A DNA stretch of 64,000 nt from positions 374,768,075 through 374,832,074 of the forward strand of contig OY856186.1 of the NCBI GenBank assembly GCA_963693315.1, read 5' to 3'. The notes under the pieces were generated by a model. That model made no database searches and was not told the origin of the DNA. It saw only the letters and a program-made list of their open reading frames with translations. Within the stretch, counting starts at the first letter, position 1. Each line of letters starts with the position of its first letter. The DNA comes from Diogma glabrata (Eukaryota > Arthropoda > Insecta > Diptera > Cylindrotomidae). The translations under genes were made by a program, and so were the position numbers. This document shows positions 49,330-61,510 of the stretch, in pieces.

Positions 49330-49640
49330 ATAAATTTTTAAGTTTCGTTTTTGTTGTTCGTTGTTCGATAGCTAATATATAAAAAAGAAAATATAAAAAA
49401 ATAAAATAAATTTTGAATTTCGTTTTTGTATGTATGCAAACTTATAATGCATATGTATCTAAAAAGTTTTTTGTATATAATAACTTTTTTATTTATGATC
49501 CGAAAAATCCCCAAAAATCTCTAAAACCTAAGTTACAGTAATATCAGTTAGCACTAAAAATTTGAAATCAATCAAAATTCGAATAAAAAAGCCTTAGGCT
49601 CCACAAAATTTTTCGTTAGCGTATTAATATCAGGTAAAAT
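49330..49640. repeat. Inverted copy of the repeat at 45587-45870
   Basis: Reverse complement of the hAT-internal repeat, including GTTTTTGTTGTTCGTTGTTC and AAAAAGCCTTAGGCTCCACA. It shows one dispersed family present twice in opposite orientation 3.5 kb apart. Confidence 0.75.
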
Positions 49641-49829
49641 GAAACCCAGTCCCTTAATTTTTAAGCCAGTGTAACTTCGAGACATCTGTCTCTTGTTCTA
49701 TTGTGTGCGTGGCTAGGGTCTTATACCTGCTATAATAAATGAAATACCGTTAGTCTTGAGCGTCACTCTGTAGTGAAAACACGTGTTTATCCTAACCTAT
49801 ATAGTGCTGTTTTGAGTTTTATATTAAAA

Positions 49830-50496
49830 ATGTCTGAATATTGTTTTATTTGTGCTAAACTTTTAACTGAAAGTGAAGTTGTTACCGTTGAACGTGGTAT
49901 GAAGACATTAATTAATGCAAGTATCGAAAGAGCTGATGATTTTTGGGAATATCTCAAAAATCAGAAATCTGTGACAATACATGAAAATTGCCGTAAAAAT
50001 TATACTCGAAAGTCTTCTATTGCTGCAGCTAATAAAAGACAACGTGAAGAACGAGAAGCCAGTACATCCACAGCGAGTCCTCCTCGTTCAAGTTCGGCTC
50101 GTTCAAGTGTGGCTTGGTTATCAGCTAGACCCTACAGACTGGGGTTGGAAGTTGGTCAACAATATATTAGAGCCAGTTCAAACTTTACTTCCACCTGCGC
50201 CGGAAAAACTGCTGAACACTATTTTTTGCAACTGCAAAAAGGGATGCAGTGCTAAATGTGGTTGCAAAAAAGTCGGACTGTTTTGTTCTTTGGCATGCAC
50301 AAATTGTCAAGGCCGGTCGTGCTCTAATATTGAATCACAAACAATGGAGGATTCGTTTGACTCCGACGAAGTATCATGCGATACATCGCTATTGACGCAA
50401 TTTACTTGCATCCAAAATGAAGATGAAGAAGAAGCAGGAGAAGAAGAACAAGAAGAAGATCAAGAAGAAGAACAAAAATTTGAAACTTACCAATAA
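49830..50496 (+). pseudogene. Two-module cysteine-rich repeat-associated protein, frameshifted
   Basis: From ATG 49830 (AAAAATGT context) the first frame gives MSEYCFICAKLLTESE, then RGMKTLINASIERADDFWEY and VTIHENCRKNYTRKS, a C2HC-like finger (CFIC...H..C). A Lys/Arg and Ser-rich linker follows. From about 50110 a +1 frame takes over: LDPTDWGWKLVNNILEPVQT, LLPPAPEKLL, then a dense cysteine cluster CNCKKGCSAKCGCKKVGLFC, SLACTNCQGRSCSN, and a Glu-rich acidic tail ending at 50496. Both modules are known to me as the start and end of large uncharacterised, repeat-associated insect proteins. Here they are joined at about 220 codons, as if the middle was deleted. Each frame is open for more than 150 codons across the junction, so one frameshift separates them. 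Function is unknown; the fingers suggest DNA binding. Confidence 0.6.
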
Positions 50497-51018
50497 GACG
50501 AATGAACTTCAACACTTTTTTTAATTTACATCGCTTTTATCTTTTCCAATCTTTGAAAATTTCCGTTATTTTGCAATAGTTTTTCATTAAACAGGATCAC
50601 AACTGACCCGTGGAGTAGGCCTACTGGGGAAACCACGTTAAAAAAACGCGCTAAGTACACTACCTCATAGGTGGCGTGGAAACGTGTGCATATTATGACG
50701 ATAACAACTTTTATAACTTTTTGAATCGTTATATCTCAGAAACGGTGGCTCGTAAGAAAAAAAGTATTGATACATTTTTTATAGATAATTTTATGATCTA
50801 CAATTTTTGTTTGAGGTACTTTTATGATAAAACTTACCGTTTTGCTGAAAATCGCGAAACTCATTTTTTTGAACTTTGACCTTGAATAAAATTTTTTCCA
50901 TACACGGGAATGATGGGGAACTTCTAGACATTGTTTATAATTATGTTTTGAACAATTTCACTGAAATTCAGCTTGTTGGGACTTTATGTAACTTCGAATG
51001 TCTAAATTGACCGGACTA

Positions 51019-51355
51019 GATGATAACCGTAGTTGATAAATATCCTATTTTAATGTAAAAAATTAAACAAAGAAAATACGCAACAGAAAATAGAAAACAT
51101 TGTCATTGTTGTTTTGTATTTTGTGATATGTGAAATATGTGTTTGTGCTAAATCAAATTTAATTAATAATTAAATTAACCAGAAGGTTTGGTTAATTTTA
51201 ATCAATTGTGAAATAGTGCTAAATTTAATATATTCTTATATATGTGCGTAAAATTGAAAAAAATTCAAAATAGTTATTGTTTCTTAGTGAATATTGGTGA
51301 TAAAAAATATTGATTTGAGACGAGTAAAATTTTGTATAATGGAACACTAGACTTA
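51019..51355. other. No gene recognised
   Basis: AT-rich spacer between the two inverted-repeat elements. A short dyad, AACCAGAAGGTTTGGTTAA, is at about 51177-51197. Confidence 0.4.
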
Positions 51356-53270
51356 TTAGGCCAATAGAATAACGGAAAAAGATATGGCTTACGTGTTGTT
51401 GTTCGTAACAGGTCAGAAATTTTTTTAATCTCTGGGGTAGGGTACTCACATAATGGACATGCCGAGTCCACTCGCCCAGCATCTGGGGACTGGAGTTATG
51501 CAACAAAGTGTGCTGGAAATTTTTTTTGCTTCCTTGTAAGCGATATAACTCGTAAATGGTGCACTTTAGGATACTGGTGCCATGGAACTTTTTTATTCCT
51601 TAAATGTTTTTCTATAACTTGAAATAAAAAAAAACAAAATAATTTGTTTTGTAGCAAATTTTTGCGAAAAAATGTCTAAAAAACGATATTTTTCAATTGA
51701 ATTTAGTTGTTTGCAAATAATTGTTTATAACATAATTGACCACTTTATCTTGTAGCAGAAACCTCAACGAAAAAAGTAAACTTCAGAACGTTTCATTCGA
51801 CTGGATAGTTTTTGCATGATTCCATTTTGCACTTAATGCCCCTAAAAAAGTTGTTAACTTTGGGCAGGCTGCAAGGTCTGAGTTTTCATCCGATCGCAAT
51901 CTGCTTGACGGAAATTGAAAGGGTGTAGTGTCAGCTTTAAATAGCATTTGTGTTGCCTATACCCATATTCAATATTAACAGCAACTACAGTGGTTTTAAA
52001 AACCCCGCGAAAATTCCTTAGTTGCAAAATTAAATTTCTCAACGAATTTTCCACTTAACGAGATGCGGTTTTAAAATTTGCAAATTCCTTAGAAAACCGA
52101 AGATTTAAAAAGAAACCTCTCTAACATGATTTGGACCGAGTTATGGCCCAGTTTGTTTTTGAAACCACGATTGTGACATTGATTTTGTATGCCATATATC
52201 GACAGGAACCGAGAATTTCCCTCCAAAATGATACTGTTGTGCTCACAAGATGCTGGGTCTGTGCCTACCCAACACGCGATTGGTTACTCTGACTCCTGCT
52301 TGTAACGTACTCTATGAAAAAATAAAACGTCCTGTATAGTATAAGTAAAACGTACGTAGCGACACGATGTATAATTGAGTATAATTGTAATGACAAATAA
52401 ATTTAATGAAAAAGTAATGAACTACTTATGTGTAATCATGTCCCAAATCATGTTAGAGAGGTCTATTTTCTAAAATCTGAGGTTTTCTAAGCACTTTGCA
52501 AATTTTAAAAACGCATCTCGTTAAGTTGAAAATCCGTTGGGAAATTTAATTTTGCAACTAAGGAGTTTTCGCGGTTTTTTGAACCACTGTAATTGTTGTT
52601 AATATTGAATATGGGTATAGGCAACACAGATTCTATTTAAAGCTGACACTACACCCTTTCAATTCCCGTCAAGCAGATTGCGATCGGACGAAAACTCAGA
52701 CCTTGCGGCCTGCCCGAAGTTAACAACTTTTTAACAACAAAAACTATCAGGCCGAATGAAACGTTCTGAAGCTTACTTTTTTTGTTGAGGTTTTTGCTAC
52801 AAAATAAAGGTGTCAATTATGTGTGAGTGTGTTGTTTATGATATAAATTTGTAAAATATGTACCATAAAACTGGTGACAGGTGTCAATTATGTTATAAAC
52901 AATTATTTGCAAATAACTAAATTCAATTGAAAAATATCGATTTTTAGGCATTTTTTCGCAGTTTTTCGCAAAAATTTGCAACAAAACAAATTATTATTGT
53001 TTTTTTTTTTATTTTAAGTTATACAAAAACATTTAGGAAGCAAAAAAAGTCCATAACACCAGTATCCTAAAGTGCACCATATACGAGTTATATCACTTAC
53101 AAGGAAGCAAAAAAAAATTTCCAGCACACTTTGTTGTATAACTCCAGTCCCCAGGTGCCGGATGAGTGGACTCGGCATGTGCATTATGTGTACCCTACCC
53201 CAGAGATTAAAAAAATGTCTAACCTGTTACCGACAACAACACGTACAATCCGTAATTCTATTGGCCTATT
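51356..53270. mobile_element. 1.9-kb foldback element, arms about 790-830 bp
   Basis: The left arm (51356 to about 52139) and right arm (about 52442-53270) are reverse complements with moderate divergence. Shared blocks include TAGGCCAATAGAAT, ACTCGGCATG/CATGCCGAGT, ACTTTAGGATACTGGT, and AACATGATTTGG at the inner edge. The right arm has an extra stretch of about 80 bp near 52811-52890. The 300-bp spacer has no coding motif. Several frames in the arms are mirror images and not genes. Outer sequence TTA.TAGGCC could reflect a TA-type duplication; not proven. Confidence 0.82.
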
Positions 53271-53598
53271 ATAGGTATTATTGAATTATCAGGTATTTAT
53301 TTATTCAATTATCAGGTATTTACAGATTAAATGAGGTTTTTGCACAAAACTTGTTATTATAGAAAAGATGAATTAACCCTAAACGGAAGTTTCTTGAAAA
53401 GTTTATTGTTTTTTGTCCCACGTTTGGGTATCACATTTATTTTTGAACGAGTGTAAATTGTAATTGAGAAAATTGTTTAATCCTAGCATTTTTCGATTTC
53501 TGTAAATTAATATCAAATAAAATTATATAAATTGGTTGCTTCAAAATTTAGGAAAAAAATAACAATGCTTCGATAAAATTTCTCAAAAAATATTTCTC
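53271..53598. other. No gene recognised
   Basis: AT-rich. A TATTGAATTATCAGGTATTT piece is repeated at 53278 and 53306. Confidence 0.4.
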
Positions 53599-53601
53599 TA
53601 A

Positions 53602-53749
53602 TAGTGTATTCTTTTCGGCTGTACCGAACAAGTTCCAACACCGAATTATCGAATTTTGTATTCTTTTGGAATGAATTTTAATACAAAAAAATAATTCGGT
53701 GTTGAAACTGTACTGAAATTTGTTCGGTACAGCCAAAAAGAATACACTA
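53602..53749. mobile_element. 148-bp MITE with TAA target duplication
   Basis: TAGTGTATTCTTTT.GGCTGTA and CGAACAAGTT form the left inverted repeat, matched at the right end over about 50 bp. TAA lies directly outside both ends (53599-53601 and 53750-53752), the 3-bp TWA duplication of PIF/Harbinger-type elements. Its core (AAGTTCCAACACCGAATTAT, CGAA.TTTGTATTCTT) recurs at 61842-61948. Confidence 0.8.
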
Positions 53750-53752
53750 TAA

Positions 53753-55555
53753 TTTAATTTATGTAAAAATGAGCCGCTTATTTTGAAAGTTGCGCAAGTC
53801 CATTTATGTTTGATTCGTGATATTGAAAGGATTGCGTTGGATTAAATTTAAAAATATGGGTAACCGATAGGCGATAGCATAGTAGAATAATGGGCGATAT
53901 GTATAAAAACTAGTAAACACTAGTTAAACTTTACTACCTAGTTTAATATAAAATTGCTAGTATAGTAAAAAATTGGTTTGAGTATGAACTAAACTAGGAG
54001 GATAGTATTAAAAATCATCGCACGAGGTTGTTGCTATGGAGTTTACTAGGAATTTAAATAACAAACTTTTTTGAATTGTCAAATAAATAACTTATTTGTT
54101 ATATATCTTCGTATATATTTCCAGTTTATCTATTTATTTAGTAAAGTTGTAGAATTTCATGTTAATAATTATAAGAAGAAGTTCAATATTAAAATATTCG
54201 TTTTATTTTATATTTTTGTGTTTGTTTACATGGAAGTGAAATAAGTTGTTTTATTGAAGAAAAAAAATCTTTATTCAGAACCCGTATTTAAGTAAAAATT
54301 TCTTCTAAAACTTCGAAACCTTTTATGTTTGATCTTTCATTAGTCAGACATGCAAGAATGAAGATGCAGCCCAATTTCTTTTCAGAACAATTGGCGATAG
54401 ACTATTTGTCATAAGAGCTTTGAAAGTTTTCGTAGATTTGATACGTAATCTTTCGTAGATTGCTTTCAGCTATCAGATGGCAATTTGTGTATAGTTTTTG
54501 AGATTTTCCTATACGTTTTTCCAATGTTTTGGGGTGTAAAATGAACTGATTGAATTCGTTGGCGTACCTCTTATTATTAGTCGTGGGCATGCCGTGAATC
54601 GTTTTTATTACGTTTCTGATTTGGAACTGCGGCTTACACAGTCTTTTATTTTTGCGATGAATCATTGGTTTCACCGCTCAAGCAACACTCTGTTTTGTCT
54701 TATTTAATGAGCTTATTACAAATGTGTGATAATCGAAGGCGCTCCTCTTACTAGCGATGGTATGCCTTGGCGATGAGTATATCGAATTATGCTAGAAACA
54801 TTTGTTTTGATAAATTGATGCCTCGTGGCTTGGTGCAATAGGCTGCCGGGGGTATAACCAAATGTGTGTTAACTAAATAGTTGACATCTGAATAGTTGAC
54901 TAATGAATATTGAATACAAGAATTACTCCTCTGTTCTATCATAATTCTTGCAAATAACATGTAGTTCTCAGCATTAATATTTATATTTGGATTAATTTGT
55001 ATTTGTTACAGTTAAACTATAAGGAAATGCTATTGTTAGGTTTAGTATTTTTCCTGTTATAAGTTGGTATCCGGCTTTTATTTTTGTTGCTATTGAATAT
55101 GTTATAAAGACACAAGGGGATTTAAAACTCCAAAATTAGCGAAAAACGTATCTTTAGTCTGGTAAAGTTAGAATGACAGTCTTGAGAACGATAAACGAAA
55201 AGAACTTTTGCTGTTTAAGAACTATGCTTTCGAAAACAATCTAGAGCTTCTCAAGTGCGAAAACTTAAAAAATTGAATGTGGTTTGGGCCACACTAGAGC
55301 GGGAGAAAAGAAGATGAGTTTGAGGTGTTCTTATATTAGAGTGGTTCTTATATTAGAGTAGTTCTTATGAAAATTTTAGAATTTTTATGCTTTTATAGAC
55401 TCTTTAAGGGCTTAATATAAATTTGAATCTTAGTTTTGCTTGATTTGATTTTGTTTTACATCTTTGACTTTCATATCTTTATCTTGATATAAATCTCCGT
55501 CACCTTGCCATTTAGGTTTCTTTAACAAATAACTTGGGGGGGTTGGCATTGAATA
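53753..55555. other. No gene recognised
   Basis: About 1.8 kb of mostly AT-rich DNA. The minus frame at 54402-54674 (90 codons) has less biased composition than its neighbours, but I recognise nothing in it. A small ACTAGTAAACACTAGTTAAA repeat cluster is at 53908-53945. Confidence 0.4.
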
Positions 55556-55990
55556 AAATAATCAAGTGGCGATTCTAGTCAAAGTACATTAGACGAGCCA
55601 GTCCCAACTACCCTTGCAATAACATTGACATGGGCCAAAAGTGTGGGTTAGAAAATAACCCTGCAAAAACAGTAGTGATTCTTTTTACCAGGAAGCAGAG
55701 GGTCCCTGATATTGGCTCCATTGCTCTGGAGCGAAGTGATCTTGCACTTGCAAAACTAGCAAAATACCTATGTACGTGCTGAATACCGAGGTGGACTCAC
55801 CTGGAAATCAAATATCACAGAAAGAGCCAAAAAAGTTACAGTAGCACTATCTATACTCATGTAAAAAAGCCATGGAAAAATATGGAATCTTGCACCCCAC
55901 ATATCCCAATGATTTTACATCTCGGTGATCAGACCGACCTTAACGGTGTGATCATATGCTGGACTGCAATTTCTAATGCTTCAACCCAGT
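55556..55990 (+). pseudogene. Jockey/I-group non-LTR reverse transcriptase fragment
   Basis: Plus-strand pieces in two or three frames read CGLENNPAKTVVILFTRKQR, then ALAKLAKYL, GGLTWKSNITERAKKVTVAL, KPWKNMESCTPHIPM, then the degraded VIICWTAIS. The order NP.KT..++FTR+ ... KYLG ... L.WK.NI..R..KA ... W+....I.P.+....V.WW is the thumb region that follows the polymerase site in Jockey/I-type elements. The YADD site would lie upstream and is not seen, so only a few hundred bases are left. Stops and frame changes show decay. Confidence 0.65.
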
Positions 55991-56059
55991 AATGCTTCTC
56001 CATAATCTACCCTTTAATGTGCTAGATCAACAGATAACATGAAGATCAACAGATAACAT

Positions 56060-57310
56060 GAAAATCAACTTTTTGACTCAGCTATAGGGATATGAAGCAG
56101 TTGTTCTGGATTTATTGATTCCAAGCATCTGATAGATTTTTGAAATATTGTGGATTCAAAATTCCTTTCTTGATCTGTATGAATCTAATTGCTTATTGCT
56201 GCTTCAGTTATTATGGTTCTTGATTCCTGATTGGTGTTAGACACACACCTCTGGCCACTTGCTAAAATAATTCATTATGACTAGCACATATTTGTTGATG
56301 CTATCAGTAGCCGGAAATGGTCCAGCTACATTCATTGCAATTTTCTCAAATGGCGCTCCCATATTATACTGCCTCATATTACCATAACTTCTTCGTATAT
56401 GTTCTTTTGCAGTAGCTATTCCACGACACCACTCCACTACCAATTGACATGCTCCTGACCAATAAAATCTACGTCGTACTTTGTCAAGGGTGTTGTTAAT
56501 ACCCAGGTGACCGCCACTGGTTCCTCCATAACATTTCTTTAAAAACTTGAGGCATTTTTATTTTTGGGACTACTACAAACATTGATTCTTTAACTGTACC
56601 CTTAGAACTTACAGAGGCTGTCCCATTATGACCAATATGACACTGTCTAGGATTTTCTTCTTTTTCACTTACGTAAGCCTCACGTCAATAATGTTTTCCT
56701 AGCTTTCGGCCCGGTTACAGTGCTTGCATTCTACCTGGCATTCGTTAACATTTCCATGTGCAGTTCCTGTTCAATGTTTAATGTCAAAATCATAAGCCTG
56801 TAAGTGTTTGATCCATCGTGCTCCCTACCCCGCCGGGTATTTAAATTGTAATAAACAACTAAATGCTCCATGATCACTACTCAAATGGAATTACAAGTGT
56901 GGAAATGTTTCACACAAAGCACTATAGCCTGCAATCCTTTGTGGGTTTCACAACGATCCCTTTCTCGCTTGAACAGTGTCTTCGAGTAATAAGGTATTAC
57001 TTTCTCTTTCCCATCAATTTCATCGATTTCTTTTCCCCTCCTCCTATACCATCATTGCTGGTATCAGCATTTAATATAAATTTAAGATTGCATAGGATAA
57101 ACCAGAACTGGTGCAGATCATAATCTTAATTGAAGTTCCATGATCGCATCGTCTTGCTTTTCGTTCTATTCAAATGCTTTATCTTTTCTTGGAAGCTTAT
57201 GTAGGCTCTTAGCAATATAATCAAATTCTGGTATAAAACGTCGGTGTTGTACAATCATTGAAAACTTTAAAGCTCTGATAAATCTTTTAACTTTAACATA
57301 CAACAAACTA
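56060..57310 (-). pseudogene. Gypsy-type LTR retrotransposon pol fragment: RT end, RNase H, integrase
   Basis: Right to left on the minus strand, in broken frames. About 57290-57130 gives RRFIPEFDYIAKSLHKL (connection between RT and RNase H). About 57000-56750 gives an RNase H stretch with SDHGAFSCLLQFK, then RWIKHLQAYDFDIKH and TGTAHGN. About 56540-56400 gives GGHLGINNTLDKVRRRFYW of the integrase zinc region. About 56440-56237 gives the longest open piece with YNMGAPFEKIAMNVAGPFPA, then YVLVIMNYFSKWPEV, where the integrase Asp of the M-D-x-F motif has become Asn. About 56200-56060 continues towards the HTDQ..NFES motif. Gag, protease and LTRs are absent. It is a dead internal fragment with several stops. 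Confidence 0.78.
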
Positions 57311-58639
57311 GAAGTTTCTATCTTTAATAGAACCGAATTTATGAATATTTAAAATAACTCGACTAGCCAAAAATCACGAAATTCTCGATATTTGGAACCG
57401 CTATATTTTCAAAAAAAAAATCGTCGAACACGTATATATCGAGTATTCCTCGAACACGTATATCTTTTTATTCGTAGTAAATTTTTTTAAAAAATATCAA
57501 TGCGTTAGAAATATTCACGATTTTCACATGACAAAAATACTTGTTAAAAATCTTAAGGGTAGCTTTCTCCCTTAGTTTTAATTTTTAAAAAATTTCAAAT
57601 CGATTTTCCGATTTTTTTAAATTTATTTCAAAATATACACTTTCGATTAATTCTTACCGCGTGATGGAAGTAGTATCGATGTGAGTGCTAGAGGGCACTG
57701 TAGGCAAAAAACACAGTTTTCACGCAGTTTTAAAACTTTATGATTTTTTTTCTCGGAAATATCAGCATGTAGGCATATTTTGTATGTGACAATTTTGACT
57801 TAAAATTTTTACGTAAATCACTTCTTAATGGCATTGATCGCGTTAAACCTTCATCCGTCTCATTTGCTAATCATTTTGCACGTTCCGCATTCCGCCGACA
57901 CTTGAACGATTATTTAAAAGCCAAAGTGTATAAGCACATAAAATTTGGAAAAAAAACGTGCAAAGAAAATTGAACCAGAAGTAAGAAGCATTATGTACAA
58001 ACAACAAGTCTGTAAGTGACACCATTCGTTATAGGTATTGCATCTCATTGATTCCGAGTTGTTAATATTAATTACTTTACTCTGAAGATTGGGTCGATTC
58101 TGCTACAGTTATTTCAAGAAGAGTAAATTACTATGTCGTAAAATTTTACTATTTCTAAAGGTGTCTAAAATTTACTGTTCCTTCACCCGGTTTACGCAAT
58201 TTGTAAAATTTACATGCACGAAAACATATTTCATCTTCCAAATCAGAATAAGAAAACCAATAAATTCAATACATTTGTCTTGTTTTCGAATTCATATCAC
58301 ATCTCAAAAGAAAAAGTCAGACAAGTGCGAATAAAATTCGCTCGTCAAGGGTTCCGTGAATGTAAAAGAACACAATATCAAAAATTATTGACAAAAAGCT
58401 GTGTTGTAATGTCCTTATATTTTCAGACCATAGACACTTGGGAAAATAAATGTTAAATTGTAAATATCAATAGTAAATTACAATCAAATCTACATTGATC
58501 AAAAATGGCAAAAAAAATGTTAATTCAGGTTAAATATTATCCATAGATGTTTTTGGTAACTTAAAAAAGATTCAATTACACCAGCTTGTAAATGGATTAA
58601 ATTTGATTATTTTTTCGGTCAATCGAGTGTTGAAATTTA
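57311..58639. other. No gene recognised
   Basis: AT-rich DNA. A CTCGAACACGTATAT unit is repeated at 57427 and 57453. Overlapping frames at 58089-58456 look random in composition. Confidence 0.4.
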
Positions 58640-60060
58640 GGGGGGTGGAAAGGCTACATACTAAAAACATTTCTTTTTCAATAACACAAAAACTGTGCAT
58701 TGCGAAATTCTAATAAAAAATGTAATATTTCTTAAATTAAGTGCTCTTTCATATGACACCCCACTATTCGGGTCAAAAATGGTTTTTTTCCCTCCCCACA
58801 CCCATCCCATAAACACACAGAAATATAATTATTTGAGTCTTCGATATGATTTTCATTCAAAATTTACCAATATTCCTGTCTCTGTGAATATTTTCAAATT
58901 TTTCAGTCAGTCATCGTCGAAAGGTAGGCGGGGGCACGATCTGAATGTTGCCCTTTCTTATCTATAACTCAAAAACTGTGCTATAGTTTTCATACAAAAC
59001 TTACCAAATTTCCTAACTCTGGAAATTTTCCAAATTTTTCTGTCATTTAGTGTCGGAACGTATGGAGGAGGGGGGATGGTCTGAATTTTGCACTTTTTCG
59101 ACAGTAACTCAAAAACAAATTTTAAATTAGATGTTCTTTCAAATACTCGCTTGGGTAAAAAAAAGTTTTTTTTTGCCCCCTCTACCCCAGTCCTCTAAAC
59201 ACACAGAAATATAATTATTGGAGACTTCGCTATAGTTTTTGTACAAAATTTACCAAATTACCTAACTCTGTGAATTTTTACAAATTTTTCTGTCAACCAG
59301 TGTCGAAACGTATGGGGGGGGAACGGTGTGAATTTTGCACTTTTTTCACATTAACTCAAAAACTGGGCACCGAAAAATTCTAAAAAAAATTGCAACGAAT
59401 TTTAAATAAGATGTTCTTTCAAATGACACCCCACTCGCTTGGGTCAAAAAAAATTTTTTTTTACCCCCTCTACCCCGGTTCTATAAACACACAGAAATAT
59501 AATTATTGGAGACTTCGCTATAGTTTTCATACAAAATTTAGCAAATTTCCTAACTCTGTGAATTTTTACAAATTTTTCTGTCAATCAGTGTCGAAACGTA
59601 TGGGGGGGAACGGTCTGAATTTTGCACTTTTTTGACAATAACTCAAAAACTGGGCACCACAAAATTCTAAAAAAAACTGTAACGAATTCCAAATTAGATG
59701 CTCTTTCAAATAACACCCCACTCGCTTGGGTAAAAAAAGTTTTTTTTTATCCCCTCTACCCCGGTCCTCTAAACACACAGAAATATAATTATTGGAGACT
59801 TCGCTATAGTTTTCATACAAAATTTAGCAAATTTCCTAACTCTGTGAATTTTTACAAATTTTTATGTCAATCAGTGTCGAGACGTAGGGGGGGGGACGGT
59901 CTAAATTCGCACTTTTTTTACTATAACTCAAAAACTGGGCATCGCAAAATTCTAAAAAAAATTGCTTTGTTTTTTAAATTGAATGCCCTTTCAAATGACA
60001 CCCCACTTGACCACATTTTAAATAGTGTTTTCACCCCTCCTCATTTCCACCCCCTTAATA
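58640..60060. repeat. Satellite-like tandem array, unit about 287 bp, about 5 copies
   Basis: AAACACACAGAAATATAATT recurs at 58811, 59197, 59484 and 59771. The last spacings are 287 bp; the first gap of 386 is two units minus a deletion. Each unit contains a G-run (GTATGGGGGGG), AACTCAAAAACTGGGCA, TTTCAAATGACACCCCACT and CCCCTCTACCCCGGT. Frames such as 59622-60104 are open only because a 287-bp unit is not a multiple of three and stops happen to be scarce; no family is recognised. Confidence 0.85.
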
Positions 60061-60355
60061 AATCTAAGTATGGAAATATGACACTTTTTTATATTGTTTA
60101 TTAAAAACGTACTAATTTTTCTATCATTCCAAGTACATTTGAAAATTTTCGATCAGATAGGTTCGGAGCTAACCGAGGTAAGAAAACGCAAAAAAACGTC
60201 ATTACTCAAAATTATACAAAAAATGGTGAGGTGTAAAATTCCAAAATAAATTTTTATGAAATACTAAAATGAAGCCCTTTCATAAGCCCCCTACTTGAAT
60301 CTATAAAAAAATGTATTTTCTCAAAGGTCTCACATCGCAGCCCTGTAAACCAAAC
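60060..60355. repeat. Diverged unit of the array, also present inverted at 62284-62580
   Basis: The segment holds TATGACACTTTT.TAT, AGGTTCGGAG.TAA.CGAGG, AAAATTATACAAAAAA.GGTG and AGCCCTGTAAA. It aligns with both the 287-bp units (direct) and the stretch at 62284-62580 (reverse complement). The pair brackets about 1.9 kb and ends 9 bp before the LRP-like pseudogene exon. Confidence 0.78.
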
Positions 60356-61462
60356 GAGGTTTGGGGTTCTAAGGGTGTCAAACTAATCACCCTTGTTATC
60401 ATATGTAACATTATTTAAAAAATAATATCTGTTTGATGCCTATTAATGGACTTACGCCCCTTTCAAAATCAATGAAATGACATTTTCATTTCTTAAGATA
60501 TCTACTTCTACTTTTATTTATTCATTGTTAAATGCTTTTAATATTAAGTTTAATATTGTTTTATTAATTATTCTACACTCTTCTGAAGTTTTATTATGCG
60601 GGAGGGATGGAAAATAACTATGGTGTCCAGGTGATACCCTGGCAAACATTCTTGTAGGAATTGTTGTTAGGATCTTACATGAATTTTAAAAGATCCTATG
60701 TGAATCTAGTATGATCTTGTAAACTTCTTGTCGCAATTCTCTACAAGAAGTGATCATGATCATGTAAGTTCCTACCCTGGGTATATAATATGTATATTCA
60801 TTATATTATTGTGTTATAGGCTTGTGAGTTGCCTGGTGGTTTTGTATAGTGATACCAACTTTATATTATTAAAGGCTTTCGTTCTTCCTAGTTAAAGTAA
60901 ATTCAATGCTTTGAATGGTGCATCCTCATTCGTTTTTGCTCTGTAGAATATTCGTATATGGACCGCTTCCCAAAAATCGTATCCAACATATTTTAAACCA
61001 ATGTACGCTTTCACTGTCAGTATTTTTTAGCCTTTTAAAAGTATCGTTATCTAGAGTTGAAATGAACTGCTCACGTTTCATTTTATATAGAATGACCTTA
61101 TTCTTTCGCCACTTTTTATGAGGAACAAGCAATATATAGTTTTTTATTCCTTTTTTACAACTTCAAAATTTCTGCCATCTCTGTCAGGTAGAAGTAAAAG
61201 CCCTGTTGCCCATTTTTGGTACATCGTGAAAAACAAATTGTGAAAAAATTATAGCAAATTTTTCATAACTATAAGTATTCCGTGTCGCGGGAAGAAACAA
61301 ATTCATATCAGAAAATTTTTGTTGATTTCATTTATTGTACTTGTTCCTCAATTCCCAATTCATAGAGAAATGCCGGAATAGGCGTACTGAAGCTAGAATT
61401 TATGGTCAATGATATCTAAATTATTTTCGTAAGATTGGACAATTTTCTGAACTCCGGTATCA

Positions 61463-61510
61463 TTCATACAAAAATTATACCCATTCGCATGGGTATAATT
61501 TTTGTATGAA
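61463..61510. repeat. Perfect 22-bp hairpin with TCGC loop
   Basis: TTCATACAAAAATTATACCC plus AT is followed by TCGC and the exact reverse complement. There is no mismatch in 22 pairs. It may be a tiny palindromic element or a small-RNA-like precursor; the AU-rich perfect stem is atypical for a microRNA. Confidence 0.85.

Larger units (their letters stand above)
48874..51016 (+). mobile_element. 2.1-kb long-inverted-repeat element carrying a cysteine-rich coding region
   Basis: GTCCGGTCAATTTAGAC begins the left end (48874) and its complement ends the right end (51016). TA lies outside each. The inverted repeats run about 345-375 bp (48874 to about 49230; about 50640-51016) at high identity, including GTTACATAAAGTCCCAACAA and CCCATCATTCCCGTGTATGG. 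Between them are a repeat shared with the hAT interior (49330-49640), a short promoter-like stretch and the coding region 49830-50496. The TA duplication suggests a Tc1/mariner-like family, but no DDE transposase is present. Confidence 0.8.

Noticed and set aside
54402..54674. 90-codon minus frame, Asn/Lys-rich
   Set aside because: No family recognised. It could be a decayed transposon piece, but nothing in the sequence proves it.
59581..60104. Frames of 79-160 codons in the 287-bp array
   Set aside because: They follow the repeat unit rather than a gene, repeat every 287 bp and match no known protein.
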